Assembly (NCBI RefSeq): GCF_030816715.1
Contig: NZ_JAUSYH010000001.1
Location: 8,494,001 to 8,558,000, forward strand
DNA from: Streptomyces achromogenes
Lineage (GTDB): Bacteria; Actinomycetota; Actinomycetes; Streptomycetales; Streptomycetaceae
DNA: 64,000 bases
Reading direction: 5' to 3'
The notes under the pieces were generated by a model. That model was given only the letters and a program-made list of their open reading frames with translations. It had not been told where the DNA came from and searched no databases. Shown here piece by piece: positions 34,019-41,327 of the stretch; the stretch's first letter is position 1, and each line of letters begins with the position of its first letter. A program made the translations under genes and the position numbers.

Positions 34019-35068
34019 TCAGCCGACGTTGTTGCCCCACAGGGTCTTGTCGTCCACGTTCTCCTTGGTGACCAGCGGCGCCGGCAGCTGGTCCTCGAGG
34101 CCGTTGGGGATCTTGATGATCGTGGAGTCGTGGTCGGTGGCACCCGGCTTGAAGGTCTTGCCCTCGGCCGCGGCCTCGGCGTAGTACAGCGCGTACTTGG
34201 CGTAGAGGTCCGCGGGCTGGGAGACGGTGGCGTCGATCTGGCCCTTGCGGATCGCGTCGAACTCCTGCGGGATGCCGTCGTTGGAGACGATGGAGATGTG
34301 GCCCTTCTGGCCGGCGGGCTTGAGCAGGCCCTTCTGCTCCAGCAGGGCCAGGGTCGGCTGCAGGAAGACACCGCCGGCCTGCATGTACACGCCGTTCAGG
34401 TCGGGGTGCTGGGCGAGCAGGCTCTGCAGCTTGGCGGAGGCCACGTCGCCCTTCCAGTCGGTGGGCAGCTCGAACACCTTGATCTTCGGGAACTTCGTCT
34501 TCATGCACTCCGCGAAGGCCTCGGAGCGGTCGCGCCCGTTGATCGAGTCCAGGGCTCCCTGGAGTTCGGCGACCTTGCCGGTGCCGCCCAGCTGCTTGCC
34601 GAGGAACTCGCAGGCCTTGGTGCCGTACGCGCGGTTGTCCGCGCGGACGACCATGTAGACGTCGCCCTTGTCGGGTCTGGTGTCCACGCTGACCACGGGG
34701 ATCTTCTTGGACGCGAGGGTGTCGAGGGTCGACGCGATGGCGCCGGTGTCCTGGGGGGCCATGACGATGGCCTTCGCGCCGGTGTTCTGGAACACCTGGA
34801 CGTTGGCGACCAGCTTGGTGACGTCGTTCTGCGAGTTGCTCAGCGGCAGGGCGTTGAGGCCGTCCGACTTGATGTCGCCCTTGACGTACTGCGCGTAGGA
34901 GTTCCAGAAGTCGGAGTCGGAGCGCGGCAGGTCGATGCCGAGGGCGGGCTTGTCACCGCCCGAGGCCGTCGAGCCGGTGCTCTCGCGGTTGCACGCGGTG
35001 GCGAGGGCCAGGACCGCGACGACGGCGGTGACGGCTGCGGCGGTGGAACGGGTGTGAGCGAGCTTCAT
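34019..35068 (-). CDS. Sugar-binding lipoprotein, periplasmic-binding-protein 4 (RbsB-like) family
   Basis: 349 residues. A signal peptide with lipobox ATAC at about residues 23-26 is followed by the RbsB-like fold (GIDLPRSDSDFWNSYAQYVK; AIVMAPQDTGAIASTLDTLA; PVVSVDTRP; ISIVSNDGIPQEFDAIRKGQ). It is the receptor of the CUT2 importer. ATG 35068 has AGGAGAGAA upstream. A promoter and operator-like site lie about 240-290 bp upstream, giving a long leader. Ligand is probably L-fucose or a related 6-deoxy sugar, from context. Confidence 0.92.
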   Translation of the reverse strand: MKLAHTRSTAAAVTAVVAVLALATACNRESTGSTASGGDKPALGIDLPRSDSDFWNSYAQYVKGDIKSDGLNALPLSNSQNDVTKLVANVQVFQNTGAKAIVMAPQDTGAIASTLDTLASKKIPVVSVDTRPDKGDVYMVVRADNRAYGTKACEFLGKQLGGTGKVAELQGALDSINGRDRSEAFAECMKTKFPKIKVFELPTDWKGDVASAKLQSLLAQHPDLNGVYMQAGGVFLQPTLALLEQKGLLKPAGQKGHISIVSNDGIPQEFDAIRKGQIDATVSQPADLYAKYALYYAEAAAEGKTFKPGATDHDSTIIKIPNGLEDQLPAPLVTKENVDDKTLWGNNVG

Positions 35069-35302
35069 GGCCGTGTTCTCTCCTAAGCCAGGGGCGCGGG
35101 GCCGCAGGGCGACGGTGGGAGGGGAGGCGTACCCGCCTGTCGGGAGGGGCGGAGGCGCCGGCCGGGCAGGTGCCGATCCTGGTGCCGAATGCGCGGATCG
35201 TGCCCGAGGAGAAGGGAATCGAGGGTCAGCCGGTGACCGAGGTGTTGGCAGCGGGCGGCCACACGGGTGCGGCCCGAACGGCGCACCGGGACGATGCGAA
35301 CC

Positions 35303-35317
35303 ATTCCTCCGATGTAT
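35303..35317 (-). promoter_or_regulatory. Operator-like site A of the fucose regulator
   Basis: On the minus strand it reads ATACATCGGAGGAAT, which differs from site B by one base in 15. It lies just after the predicted start of leftward transcription (about +8 to +22), where a repressor would block the importer operon. Confidence 0.6.
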
Positions 35318-35331
35318 CTCGGACGACCAGG

Positions 35332-35361
35332 ACGTTACGACGGCGTTGCCGAGATTGACAA
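35332..35361 (-). promoter_or_regulatory. Promoter of the importer operon
   Basis: On the minus strand TTGTCA (35361-35356), an 18-base spacer and TAACGT (35337-35332) resemble a housekeeping promoter. The same -35 hexamer occurs in the facing promoter at 35760. Confidence 0.5.
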
Positions 35362-35741
35362 GAGTCCGCGGTCGACGATTTGCGGCACATCGTGCCGTGA
35401 GCCGTCCAGGCGCTGCTCCGGCTCCCGGGATTGCCGGTCGCTGTACCTCCCGACCTGCGATTTCAAGGAAGGGCGGGTCTCTGGCGACGGGTTGCCGCGG
35501 GCTCACGATTCGGCAACGGCGTCACCGGGAGGGCGGGGGCGGGGCGGAGCCGGCCGCCCGGGAGCCGGGGTCCTTCTTCGGATCAATCAGTGACATGTCC
35601 ACTCATCCCGCCCTCATCGAGGCGGATCGTCGACCGCGCGGCGCGGGATTCATCGGAGGGCGAGTCGTGTGGCCCCCCTCACGTCAGGCACGACCATGGA
35701 GGAAAGGGCCCGGAAGGGGCCGGGCCGACAAGCCCGCGGAA

Positions 35742-35756
35742 ATACATCCGAGGAAT
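35742..35756 (+). promoter_or_regulatory. Operator-like site B of the fucose regulator
   Basis: ATACATCCGAGGAAT ends three bases before the -35 box of the catabolic operon. The left half ATACATC is shared by all three sites; the right half is a degenerate inverse of it (GATGTAT). Confidence 0.6.
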
Positions 35757-35759
35757 CCA

Positions 35760-35788
35760 TTGTCAGCTGCGGATTCCGCATCTATGGT
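35760..35788 (+). promoter_or_regulatory. Promoter of the catabolic operon
   Basis: TTGTCA (35760-35765), exactly 17 bases, then TATGGT (35783-35788). It is flanked by operator-like sites B and C. Confidence 0.6.
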
Positions 35789-35800
35789 CACTCTGCCGCC

Positions 35801-35815
35801 ATACATCCGATGACT
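35801..35815 (+). promoter_or_regulatory. Operator-like site C of the fucose regulator
   Basis: ATACATCCGATGACT lies at about +6 to +20 of the predicted transcript, the same place site A holds in the facing promoter. It has the most symmetric centre (ATACATC-C-GATG). Confidence 0.6.
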
Positions 35816-35929
35816 GTGTGCGCGGATGAGTGAGCGCCGCGGAACAGTCCACGCCCGGACGACCCCACCGGCCCCGTCCCACGGCCGGCCGCCCTCAGAC
35901 GAAACCCGCATGGCAGAGGAGTTGCCCCA

Positions 35930-36781
35930 GTGAAACTGCTTCGAGTCGGCGCCCCCGGACAGGAGCGCCCCGCCGTCCGCACCGACGACGGCCGGCTGCT
36001 CGATCTGTCGTCCGTGACGCCGGACATCGACGGCGCCTTCCTGGCCTCGGGCGGAGTCGACCGGGCCCGCGCGGCCGTCACGGCGGGGGAACTGCCCGGG
36101 CTCGACCCGGCAGGCCTGCGCGTCGGCGCTCCCGTCGCCCGCCCCGGCAAGATCGTCTGCGTCGGACTGAACTACCGCGACCACGCCGCCGAGACCGGCG
36201 CGGCGATCCCCCCGCGCCCGGTGGTCTTCATGAAGGACCCGGGCACGGTCGTCGGCCCGTACGACGAGGTGCTGATCCCCCGCGGCTCGGTGAAGACCGA
36301 CTGGGAGGTCGAACTCGCCGTCGTCATCGGACGACGGGCCCGCTATCTCGACGGCCCCCGGGCTGCGCGGGCCGTGATCGCGGGATACGCGGTCAGCCAC
36401 GACGTCTCCGAGCGCGAGTTCCAGCTCGAGTACTCCTCCCAGTGGGACCTCGGCAAGTCCTGCGAGACCTTCAACCCGCTCGGCCCCTGGCTGGTCACCG
36501 CCGACGAGGCGGGCGATCCGCAGAACCTCGCCCTGCACCTGAGCGTCAACGGTGTGAAGCGGCAGCGGGGCCACACCGGCGACATGATCTTCGCGGTCGA
36601 CCACCTCGTGTCCTACCTGAGCCAGTACATGGTCCTGGAACCGGGTGACGTGATCAACACCGGTACGCCCGCGGGTGTGGCTCTGGGGCTCCCCGGCACT
36701 CCCTTCCTGCGCCCCGGCGACACCGTCGAGCTCGCCATCGACGGTCTCGGCAGCCAGCGCCAGACCTTCGCCCAAGCGTGA
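35930..36781 (+). CDS. Fumarylacetoacetate-hydrolase-family protein (2,4-diketo-3-deoxy-L-fuconate hydrolase candidate)
   Basis: 283 residues with an FAH domain: GKIVCVGLNYRDHAAETGAA, the metal-binding ELAVVIG region, GYAVSHDVSEREFQ and the closing GDVINTGTPAGVALGL. In non-phosphorylating L-fucose pathways an FAH protein cleaves 2,4-diketo-3-deoxy-L-fuconate to pyruvate and L-lactate; that role suits the neighbours. GTG 35930 has AGAGGAG nine bases away. First gene of a five-gene operon; the next begins eleven bases after its stop. Confidence 0.88.
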   Translation: MKLLRVGAPGQERPAVRTDDGRLLDLSSVTPDIDGAFLASGGVDRARAAVTAGELPGLDPAGLRVGAPVARPGKIVCVGLNYRDHAAETGAAIPPRPVVFMKDPGTVVGPYDEVLIPRGSVKTDWEVELAVVIGRRARYLDGPRAARAVIAGYAVSHDVSEREFQLEYSSQWDLGKSCETFNPLGPWLVTADEAGDPQNLALHLSVNGVKRQRGHTGDMIFAVDHLVSYLSQYMVLEPGDVINTGTPAGVALGLPGTPFLRPGDTVELAIDGLGSQRQTFAQA

Positions 36782-36792
36782 AAGGCAGCACC

Positions 36793-38130
36793 GTGACTGC
36801 AACCTCCGCCCGGATCACCGCGGTCGACACCTACGACGTCCGCTTCCCCACCTCGCGGGAGCTGGACGGCTCCGACGCGATGAACCCGGATCCCGACTAC
36901 TCCGCCGCTTATGTCGTCCTGCGCACCGACGCCGGTGACGGACACGAGGGCCACGGCTTCACCTTCACCATCGGACGTGGCAACGATGTCCAGGTCGCCG
37001 CGATCGGGGCGCTGAGACCCCACCTGGTCGGGCGGTCCGTCCGGGAACTGTGCGCCGATCCGGGCTCGCTCAGCCGCGACCTGATCGGCGACAGCCAACT
37101 GCGCTGGCTCGGCCCCGAGAAGGGCGTGATGCACATGGCGATCGGCGCCGTGCTCAACGCCGTGTGGGACCTCGCCGCCAAACGCGAGGACAAGCCGCTG
37201 TGGCAGCTGCTCGCCCACGCCGACCCCGAATGGCTGGTCTCCCAGGTCGACTTCCGCTACATCGCGGACGCCCTCACCCCCGAGGACGCCCTGAGACTGC
37301 TGCGCGAGGGCCGCACCGGCATCGCGGAACGTGAGGCGATCCTCCTCGAGAACGGCTACCCGGGCTACACCACCTCCCCGGGCTGGCTCGGCTACTCCGA
37401 CGACAAGCTCACCCGGCTGGCCAAGCAGGCCGTCGCCGACGGCTTCACCCAGATCAAGCTGAAGGTCGGCGCGGATCTGGACGACGACATCCGCCGCCTG
37501 CGCACCGCCCGCGCCGCCGTCGGCAACGGGATCCGCATCGCCATCGACGCCAACCAGCGATGGAACGTGGACGAGGCGATCGAATGGACCAACGCGCTCG
37601 CCGAGTTCGACCCGTACTGGATCGAGGAGCCCACCAGCCCGGACGACGTCCTCGGCCACGCCACCGTACGGCGTGCGGTCGCGCCCGTGAAGGTCGCCAC
37701 CGGCGAGCACGTGCAGAACCGCATCGTCTTCAAACAACTCCTCCAGGCCGGCGCCATCGACGTCCTCCAGATCGACGCGGCCCGGGTCGGCGGCGTCAAC
37801 GAGAACCTCGCGATCCTGCTGCTCGCCGCCAAGTTCGGGGTCCCGGTCTGCCCGCACGCCGGCGGGGTGGGCCTGTGCGAGCTGGTGCAGCACCTGTCGA
37901 TGTTCGACTACCTGACGCTGTCCGGCACGACCGAGAACCGCGTCATCGAGTTCGTCGACCACCTCCACGAGCACTTCACCGCGCCTGTGATCATGCGCGA
38001 CGGCCGCTACCGTGCGCCGCTCGCGCCCGGGTTCTCCGCCACCATGCGGGAGGAGTCCGTCGCCGCCTACCACTACCCGGACGGCGCCTTCTGGGCCGCC
38101 GATCGCGCTGCCCAGGGAGGCACGGCATGA
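36793..38130 (+). CDS. L-fuconate dehydratase, enolase superfamily
   Basis: 445 residues, the usual length of fuconate dehydratases. It has the mandelate-racemase-type active site: KLKVG (base Lys in FTQIKLKVGAD), the metal ligands in AIDANQRWN, WIEEPTSPDD and VATGEHVQNR, and the His of VPVCPHAGGVGL. The start NPDPDYSAAYVVLRTDAG is typical of this group. It dehydrates L-fuconate to 2-keto-3-deoxy-L-fuconate. GTG 36793 is chosen over GTG 36778 because AAAGG stands eight bases before it. The end overlaps the next gene in ATGA. Confidence 0.9.
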   Translation: MTATSARITAVDTYDVRFPTSRELDGSDAMNPDPDYSAAYVVLRTDAGDGHEGHGFTFTIGRGNDVQVAAIGALRPHLVGRSVRELCADPGSLSRDLIGDSQLRWLGPEKGVMHMAIGAVLNAVWDLAAKREDKPLWQLLAHADPEWLVSQVDFRYIADALTPEDALRLLREGRTGIAEREAILLENGYPGYTTSPGWLGYSDDKLTRLAKQAVADGFTQIKLKVGADLDDDIRRLRTARAAVGNGIRIAIDANQRWNVDEAIEWTNALAEFDPYWIEEPTSPDDVLGHATVRRAVAPVKVATGEHVQNRIVFKQLLQAGAIDVLQIDAARVGGVNENLAILLLAAKFGVPVCPHAGGVGLCELVQHLSMFDYLTLSGTTENRVIEFVDHLHEHFTAPVIMRDGRYRAPLAPGFSATMREESVAAYHYPDGAFWAADRAAQGGTA

Positions 38131-38885
38131 CCGATCTGTCAGGGCTCAGGGCGATCGTCACCGGAGGCGCGTCCGGCATCGGCCTCGCGACCGCCCGCAC
38201 GCTGGCGTCGCGGGGCGCGGCGGTCGCCGTCCTCGACCTCGACCCGGACGGCGTCGGCGGACCGCTGCTCGGCCTGCGGGCCGACGTCACACACGACGCC
38301 TCGGTGCGCACCGCCGTGCACCAGGCCGCCGAGCGGCTCGGCGGCCTGGACATCCTGGTGAACAACGCGGGGATCGGCGCGGTGGGCACCATCGAGGACA
38401 ACCCGGACGACGACTGGCACCGGGTCCTGGACGTCAACGTCCTCGGCATCGTGCGCGTCACCCGCGCCGCCCTGCCGCATCTGCGTCGCTCCGCTCACGC
38501 GGCGGTCGTCAACACCTGCTCCATCGGCGCCACCGCGGGCCTTCCGCAGCGCGCCCTGTACTGCGCCAGCAAGGGCGCGGTCCTCTCGCTCACTCTCGCC
38601 ATGGCCGCCGACCACGTCCGCGAGGGCATCCGCGTCAACTGCGTGAATCCGGGCACCGCCGACACGCCGTGGGTCTCCCGGCTCCTCGACGCCGCCGACG
38701 ACCCCGAGAGCGAACGCGCCGCCCTCAACGCCCGCCAGCCCATGGGACGCCTGGTCACAGCGGACGAGGTCGCCGCCGCCATCGTCTACCTGGCGAGTCC
38801 CGCCGCGGCATCCGTCACCGGCACCTCGCTCGCGGTGGACGGCGGCATGCAGGGGCTCCGGATGCGCCCGGCGGACCCGTCGTGA
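38127..38885 (+). CDS. Short-chain dehydrogenase (2-keto-3-deoxy-L-fuconate dehydrogenase candidate)
   Basis: 252 residues of classical SDR type: TGGASGIG for NAD binding, DVTHD, NNAGIGAVG, catalytic Ser in NTCSIGATAG and YCASK, then PGTADTPWVSRLL. In this pathway an SDR oxidises 2-keto-3-deoxy-L-fuconate to the 2,4-diketo acid. Start ATG overlaps the preceding stop (ATGA), and its stop overlaps the next GTG, so the operon is tightly coupled. Confidence 0.88.
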   Translation: MTDLSGLRAIVTGGASGIGLATARTLASRGAAVAVLDLDPDGVGGPLLGLRADVTHDASVRTAVHQAAERLGGLDILVNNAGIGAVGTIEDNPDDDWHRVLDVNVLGIVRVTRAALPHLRRSAHAAVVNTCSIGATAGLPQRALYCASKGAVLSLTLAMAADHVREGIRVNCVNPGTADTPWVSRLLDAADDPESERAALNARQPMGRLVTADEVAAAIVYLASPAAASVTGTSLAVDGGMQGLRMRPADPS

Positions 38886-39946
38886 GGATTACGCGGCCGG
38901 GCGCCGGCACGGTGACGGTCTCGGAGCTGGCGCTGGGCTGCGCAGCCCTCGGCAACCTCTATCGGCCGGTCTCCGAAGACGCCGCCCGGGCCACGGTGGA
39001 CGCCGCCTGGGACGCCGGCATCCGCACGTTCGACACCGCCCCCCACTACGGCCTCGGCCTGTCCGAACGACGGCTCGGCGCCGCGCTGCGCGACCGCCCC
39101 CGGGACGCCTACACCCTCTCCACCAAGGTGGGCCGGCTGCTCGTCCCGCATCCGCAGGGGGACGCCGAGGACGACCTCGCTCACGGCTTCGCCGTCTCGG
39201 CCACCCACCGCCGCGTGTGGGACTTCAGCGCCGACGGTGTGCTGCGCTCCCTGGAGGCGAGCCTCGGACGTCTCGGCGTCGACCGCGTCGACGTGGCCCT
39301 GCTGCACGACCCGGACGACCACGCCGAGCAGGCGCTGCGCGAGGCCTACCCGGCACTGGAGCGGCTGCGCGCCGAAGGCGTGGTCGGCGCGATCGGAGTG
39401 GGGATGAACCAGTCGGCGCTGCCCGCCCGGTTCGTGCGGGAGACCGACATCGACGTGGTCCTGCTGGCCGGCCGTTACACGCTGCTGGACCAGGACGGGC
39501 TCGCCGAACTGCTTCCGGAGGCGGCCGCCCGCGGCCGTGCCGTGGTCGTCGGCGGGGTGTTCAACTCCGGTCTGCTCACCGCGCCCCGACCCGGCGCCAC
39601 CTACGACTACGCACCGGCCCCCCGGCCGGTGCTCGACCGGGCGCTGCGGCTGCTGGAGGTCTCCGAACGCCACGGCGTGCCCCTGCGGGCCACCGCGCTG
39701 CACTTCCCGTTCGGTCATCCCGCGGTGGCGAGCGTCCTGACCGGGGCGCGGTCGCCGCAGGAGGTGCACGACACCGTGGACCAGCTGCGACGCCCGATCC
39801 CGGACGCCCTGTGGGACGAGCTGCGCGCCGAGGGTTTGCTCGACCCGGACACCCCCGTCCCCTCGGCCACGCCGAGCGGGCGGACCGCACCCGCCGGACA
39901 CCCCGCCCCGGTCGGGGGAGTCACGCCGTCGAAGGAGCTGTCATGA
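38882..39946 (+). CDS. Aldo/keto reductase (L-fucose dehydrogenase candidate)
   Basis: 354 residues. The AKR catalytic set is visible: Asp and Tyr in TFDTAPHYGLGLSERRLG, Lys in LSTKVGRLL and His in VALLHDPDD. It resembles the D-threo-aldose 1-dehydrogenase/L-fucose dehydrogenase group, which oxidises L-fucose to L-fucono-1,5-lactone. The last 30 residues are a Pro/Ala-rich tail. Translation starts at GTG 38882, overlapping the SDR stop by four bases. The enzyme would start the pathway. Confidence 0.88.
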   Translation: MRITRPGAGTVTVSELALGCAALGNLYRPVSEDAARATVDAAWDAGIRTFDTAPHYGLGLSERRLGAALRDRPRDAYTLSTKVGRLLVPHPQGDAEDDLAHGFAVSATHRRVWDFSADGVLRSLEASLGRLGVDRVDVALLHDPDDHAEQALREAYPALERLRAEGVVGAIGVGMNQSALPARFVRETDIDVVLLAGRYTLLDQDGLAELLPEAAARGRAVVVGGVFNSGLLTAPRPGATYDYAPAPRPVLDRALRLLEVSERHGVPLRATALHFPFGHPAVASVLTGARSPQEVHDTVDQLRRPIPDALWDELRAEGLLDPDTPVPSATPSGRTAPAGHPAPVGGVTPSKELS

Positions 39947-40254
39947 GGGTCGCCCTGCACACCAAGGTCCGTGCCGACCGCGTGGAGGAGTACGAGGCCG
40001 CACACCGGGAGGTGCCCGAGGAGCTGACCGCCGCCATCCGCGCGGCGGGGGTGAGCGAGTGGACCATCTGGCGCAGCGGCACCGACCTGTTCCACCTGCT
40101 GGACGTCGCGGACTACCCGGCGATGATCGCCGAACTCGAGAAGCTGCCTGTCAACATCGCGTGGCAGGCGCGGATGGCCGGTCTGCTCGACGTCGCCCAC
40201 GACTACTCCGCGGACGGTGCGGACGCCTCGCTGCCGGTGGTGTGGCAGCTGTGA
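39943..40254 (+). CDS. L-rhamnose/L-fucose mutarotase (RhaM family)
   Basis: 103 residues with the family pattern MRVALHTKVRADRVEEYEAAH, VSEWTIWRSGTDLFHLLDV and a Trp-rich core (NIAWQARM). It interconverts sugar anomers, so the dehydrogenase gets the right form. ATG 39943 overlaps the preceding stop in ATGA. Last gene of the operon. No amidohydrolase-type fuconolactonase is present in the window. Confidence 0.9.
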   Translation: MRVALHTKVRADRVEEYEAAHREVPEELTAAIRAAGVSEWTIWRSGTDLFHLLDVADYPAMIAELEKLPVNIAWQARMAGLLDVAHDYSADGADASLPVVWQL

Positions 40255-40360
40255 CCTGAGGGGAGTGCCGACCGGCAGCACGGACGACCACCGCGCGTGC
40301 GAGGGCCGGCCCGGCAGCAGCCGATTCCGGGCCAGGGCGACCGCCCTGGCGACCGCGTAG

Positions 40361-40620
40361 GGCACAGCCGATCATCGTGCGCTCACCGCGGTGCTGCGCG
40401 GCACCGGTGATCCGCGCAAGCACGTCGACGAGGCGTTCGCGGTGCTCGGCCTGCCCGTTCCCGCGTCCGGCTTCGGCCCACACCCAGAGCCCCTGGCGGA
40501 GGAACCGGGAGCGCAACTGGTCGAGCGGCGATCCCTGCTCCGCGCGATCAAGGAGTCGCTGTCCTCCGAGAACGAGGGCACACCCGGCGGAGAGCTGCCC
40601 CGCTGTCCTGAACACACCCC
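40361..40620 (+). pseudogene. Fragment of an unrecognised protein
   Basis: An in-frame TAG at 40358 is followed by ADHRALTAVLRGTGDPRKHV, then DEAFAVLGLPVPASGFGP and LVERRSLLRAIKESLSSE. The composition and helix pattern look like real protein, unlike the flanking frames. There is no ribosome site and the reading frame then runs over the next gene in a meaningless frame. I treat it as a remnant and do not know the family. Confidence 0.35.
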
Positions 40621-40757
40621 GTCGTCCGTGGAGTCGTCACCGGCGCGCTGCGCCGGTTCCGCCTGCTGTCCCGGTCACCACGCGGCGACCGGGCAGGGCA
40701 GGATGATCCCCGTGGCCACCGCACGCCACGGCACTGAGGCACCTCGGGAGGTCCCGC

Positions 40758-41306
40758 ATGGCCGACTGTTATCCGTACCGCATCGCCACCACGGAAGGGG
40801 AAGTGACCCTGATCTGGCGGCCCGGCGAGGGCGACGACCCCGACGCGCTCGCCGTCGACGACCGGGGAAGGCTCCTCGCGTTCCACGACCTCGACACCCT
40901 CCGAAACCACTGCGACCGCAACGGCTGGGACCTCGTCCGGGAGGGCGAGGGCACGCTCGACCTCGCCGTCGTACGCCGGTGGGTGGAACACCCCGAACCC
41001 GGGCAGGTCTCGGCGGGACTGCTGCTGGAGGCCTGGAACTTCTTCGACGACCTCGCCCAGAGCCTGGACGACGTCCCGCCCCTGCCCTCCCGGGGACCGC
41101 TCCAGGACCGCGCCTACGAGAAGATCTTCGGCGGCGAAGCCCTCGAGCCGGCCGCCGGCGACGGGGCCTGGACGCACGAGGAGACCTCGGCCGTGCGTGA
41201 ACTGCTCCTCGTGGGGCTGGAGTTGTGGGAACAGGCCGTGAGGGCCCCGGTCTCCGGCCTGCCCGCCGCCGACGATCAGTCGGTGGACGTTGTCGTACCG
41301 GACTGA
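40758..41306 (+). CDS. Conserved hypothetical protein, 182 aa
   Basis: I do not recognise a named family, although the protein has the look of a conserved Streptomyces hypothetical. It begins MADCYPYRIATTEGEVTLIW with a short beta-rich half (about 1-75), followed by an acidic helical half (LLLEAWNFFDDLAQSLDDVP; SAVRELLLVGLELWEQAVRA). No signal peptide or membrane segment. ATG 40758 has GGGAGG six bases upstream. It converges on the DUF4139 pair, 21 bp away. Confidence 0.72.
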   Translation: MADCYPYRIATTEGEVTLIWRPGEGDDPDALAVDDRGRLLAFHDLDTLRNHCDRNGWDLVREGEGTLDLAVVRRWVEHPEPGQVSAGLLLEAWNFFDDLAQSLDDVPPLPSRGPLQDRAYEKIFGGEALEPAAGDGAWTHEETSAVRELLLVGLELWEQAVRAPVSGLPAADDQSVDVVVPD

Positions 41307-41327
41307 CACGAGCGGGGTCCCGGGCCG

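Larger units (their letters stand above)
35069..35929. other. Divergent regulatory region of the fucose-type operons
   Basis: No gene is supportable in these 861 bp. The region holds two facing promoters and three copies of a 15-base motif, listed separately. A perfect hairpin CGGCAC-ATC-GTGCCG lies at 35383-35397. Both leaders are long: about 257 bases to the binding protein and about 135 bases to the hydrolase. Confidence 0.7.

Noticed and set aside
32348..35086. 912-codon plus-strand frame over the sugar ABC genes
   Set aside because: The antisense genes are complete and motif-rich; this frame is a shadow with Asp/Gly/Val-rich composition.
35067..35813. 248-codon plus-strand frame in the fucose regulatory region
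   Set aside because: No motif or ribosome site, and it covers the promoters and operators of the two operons.
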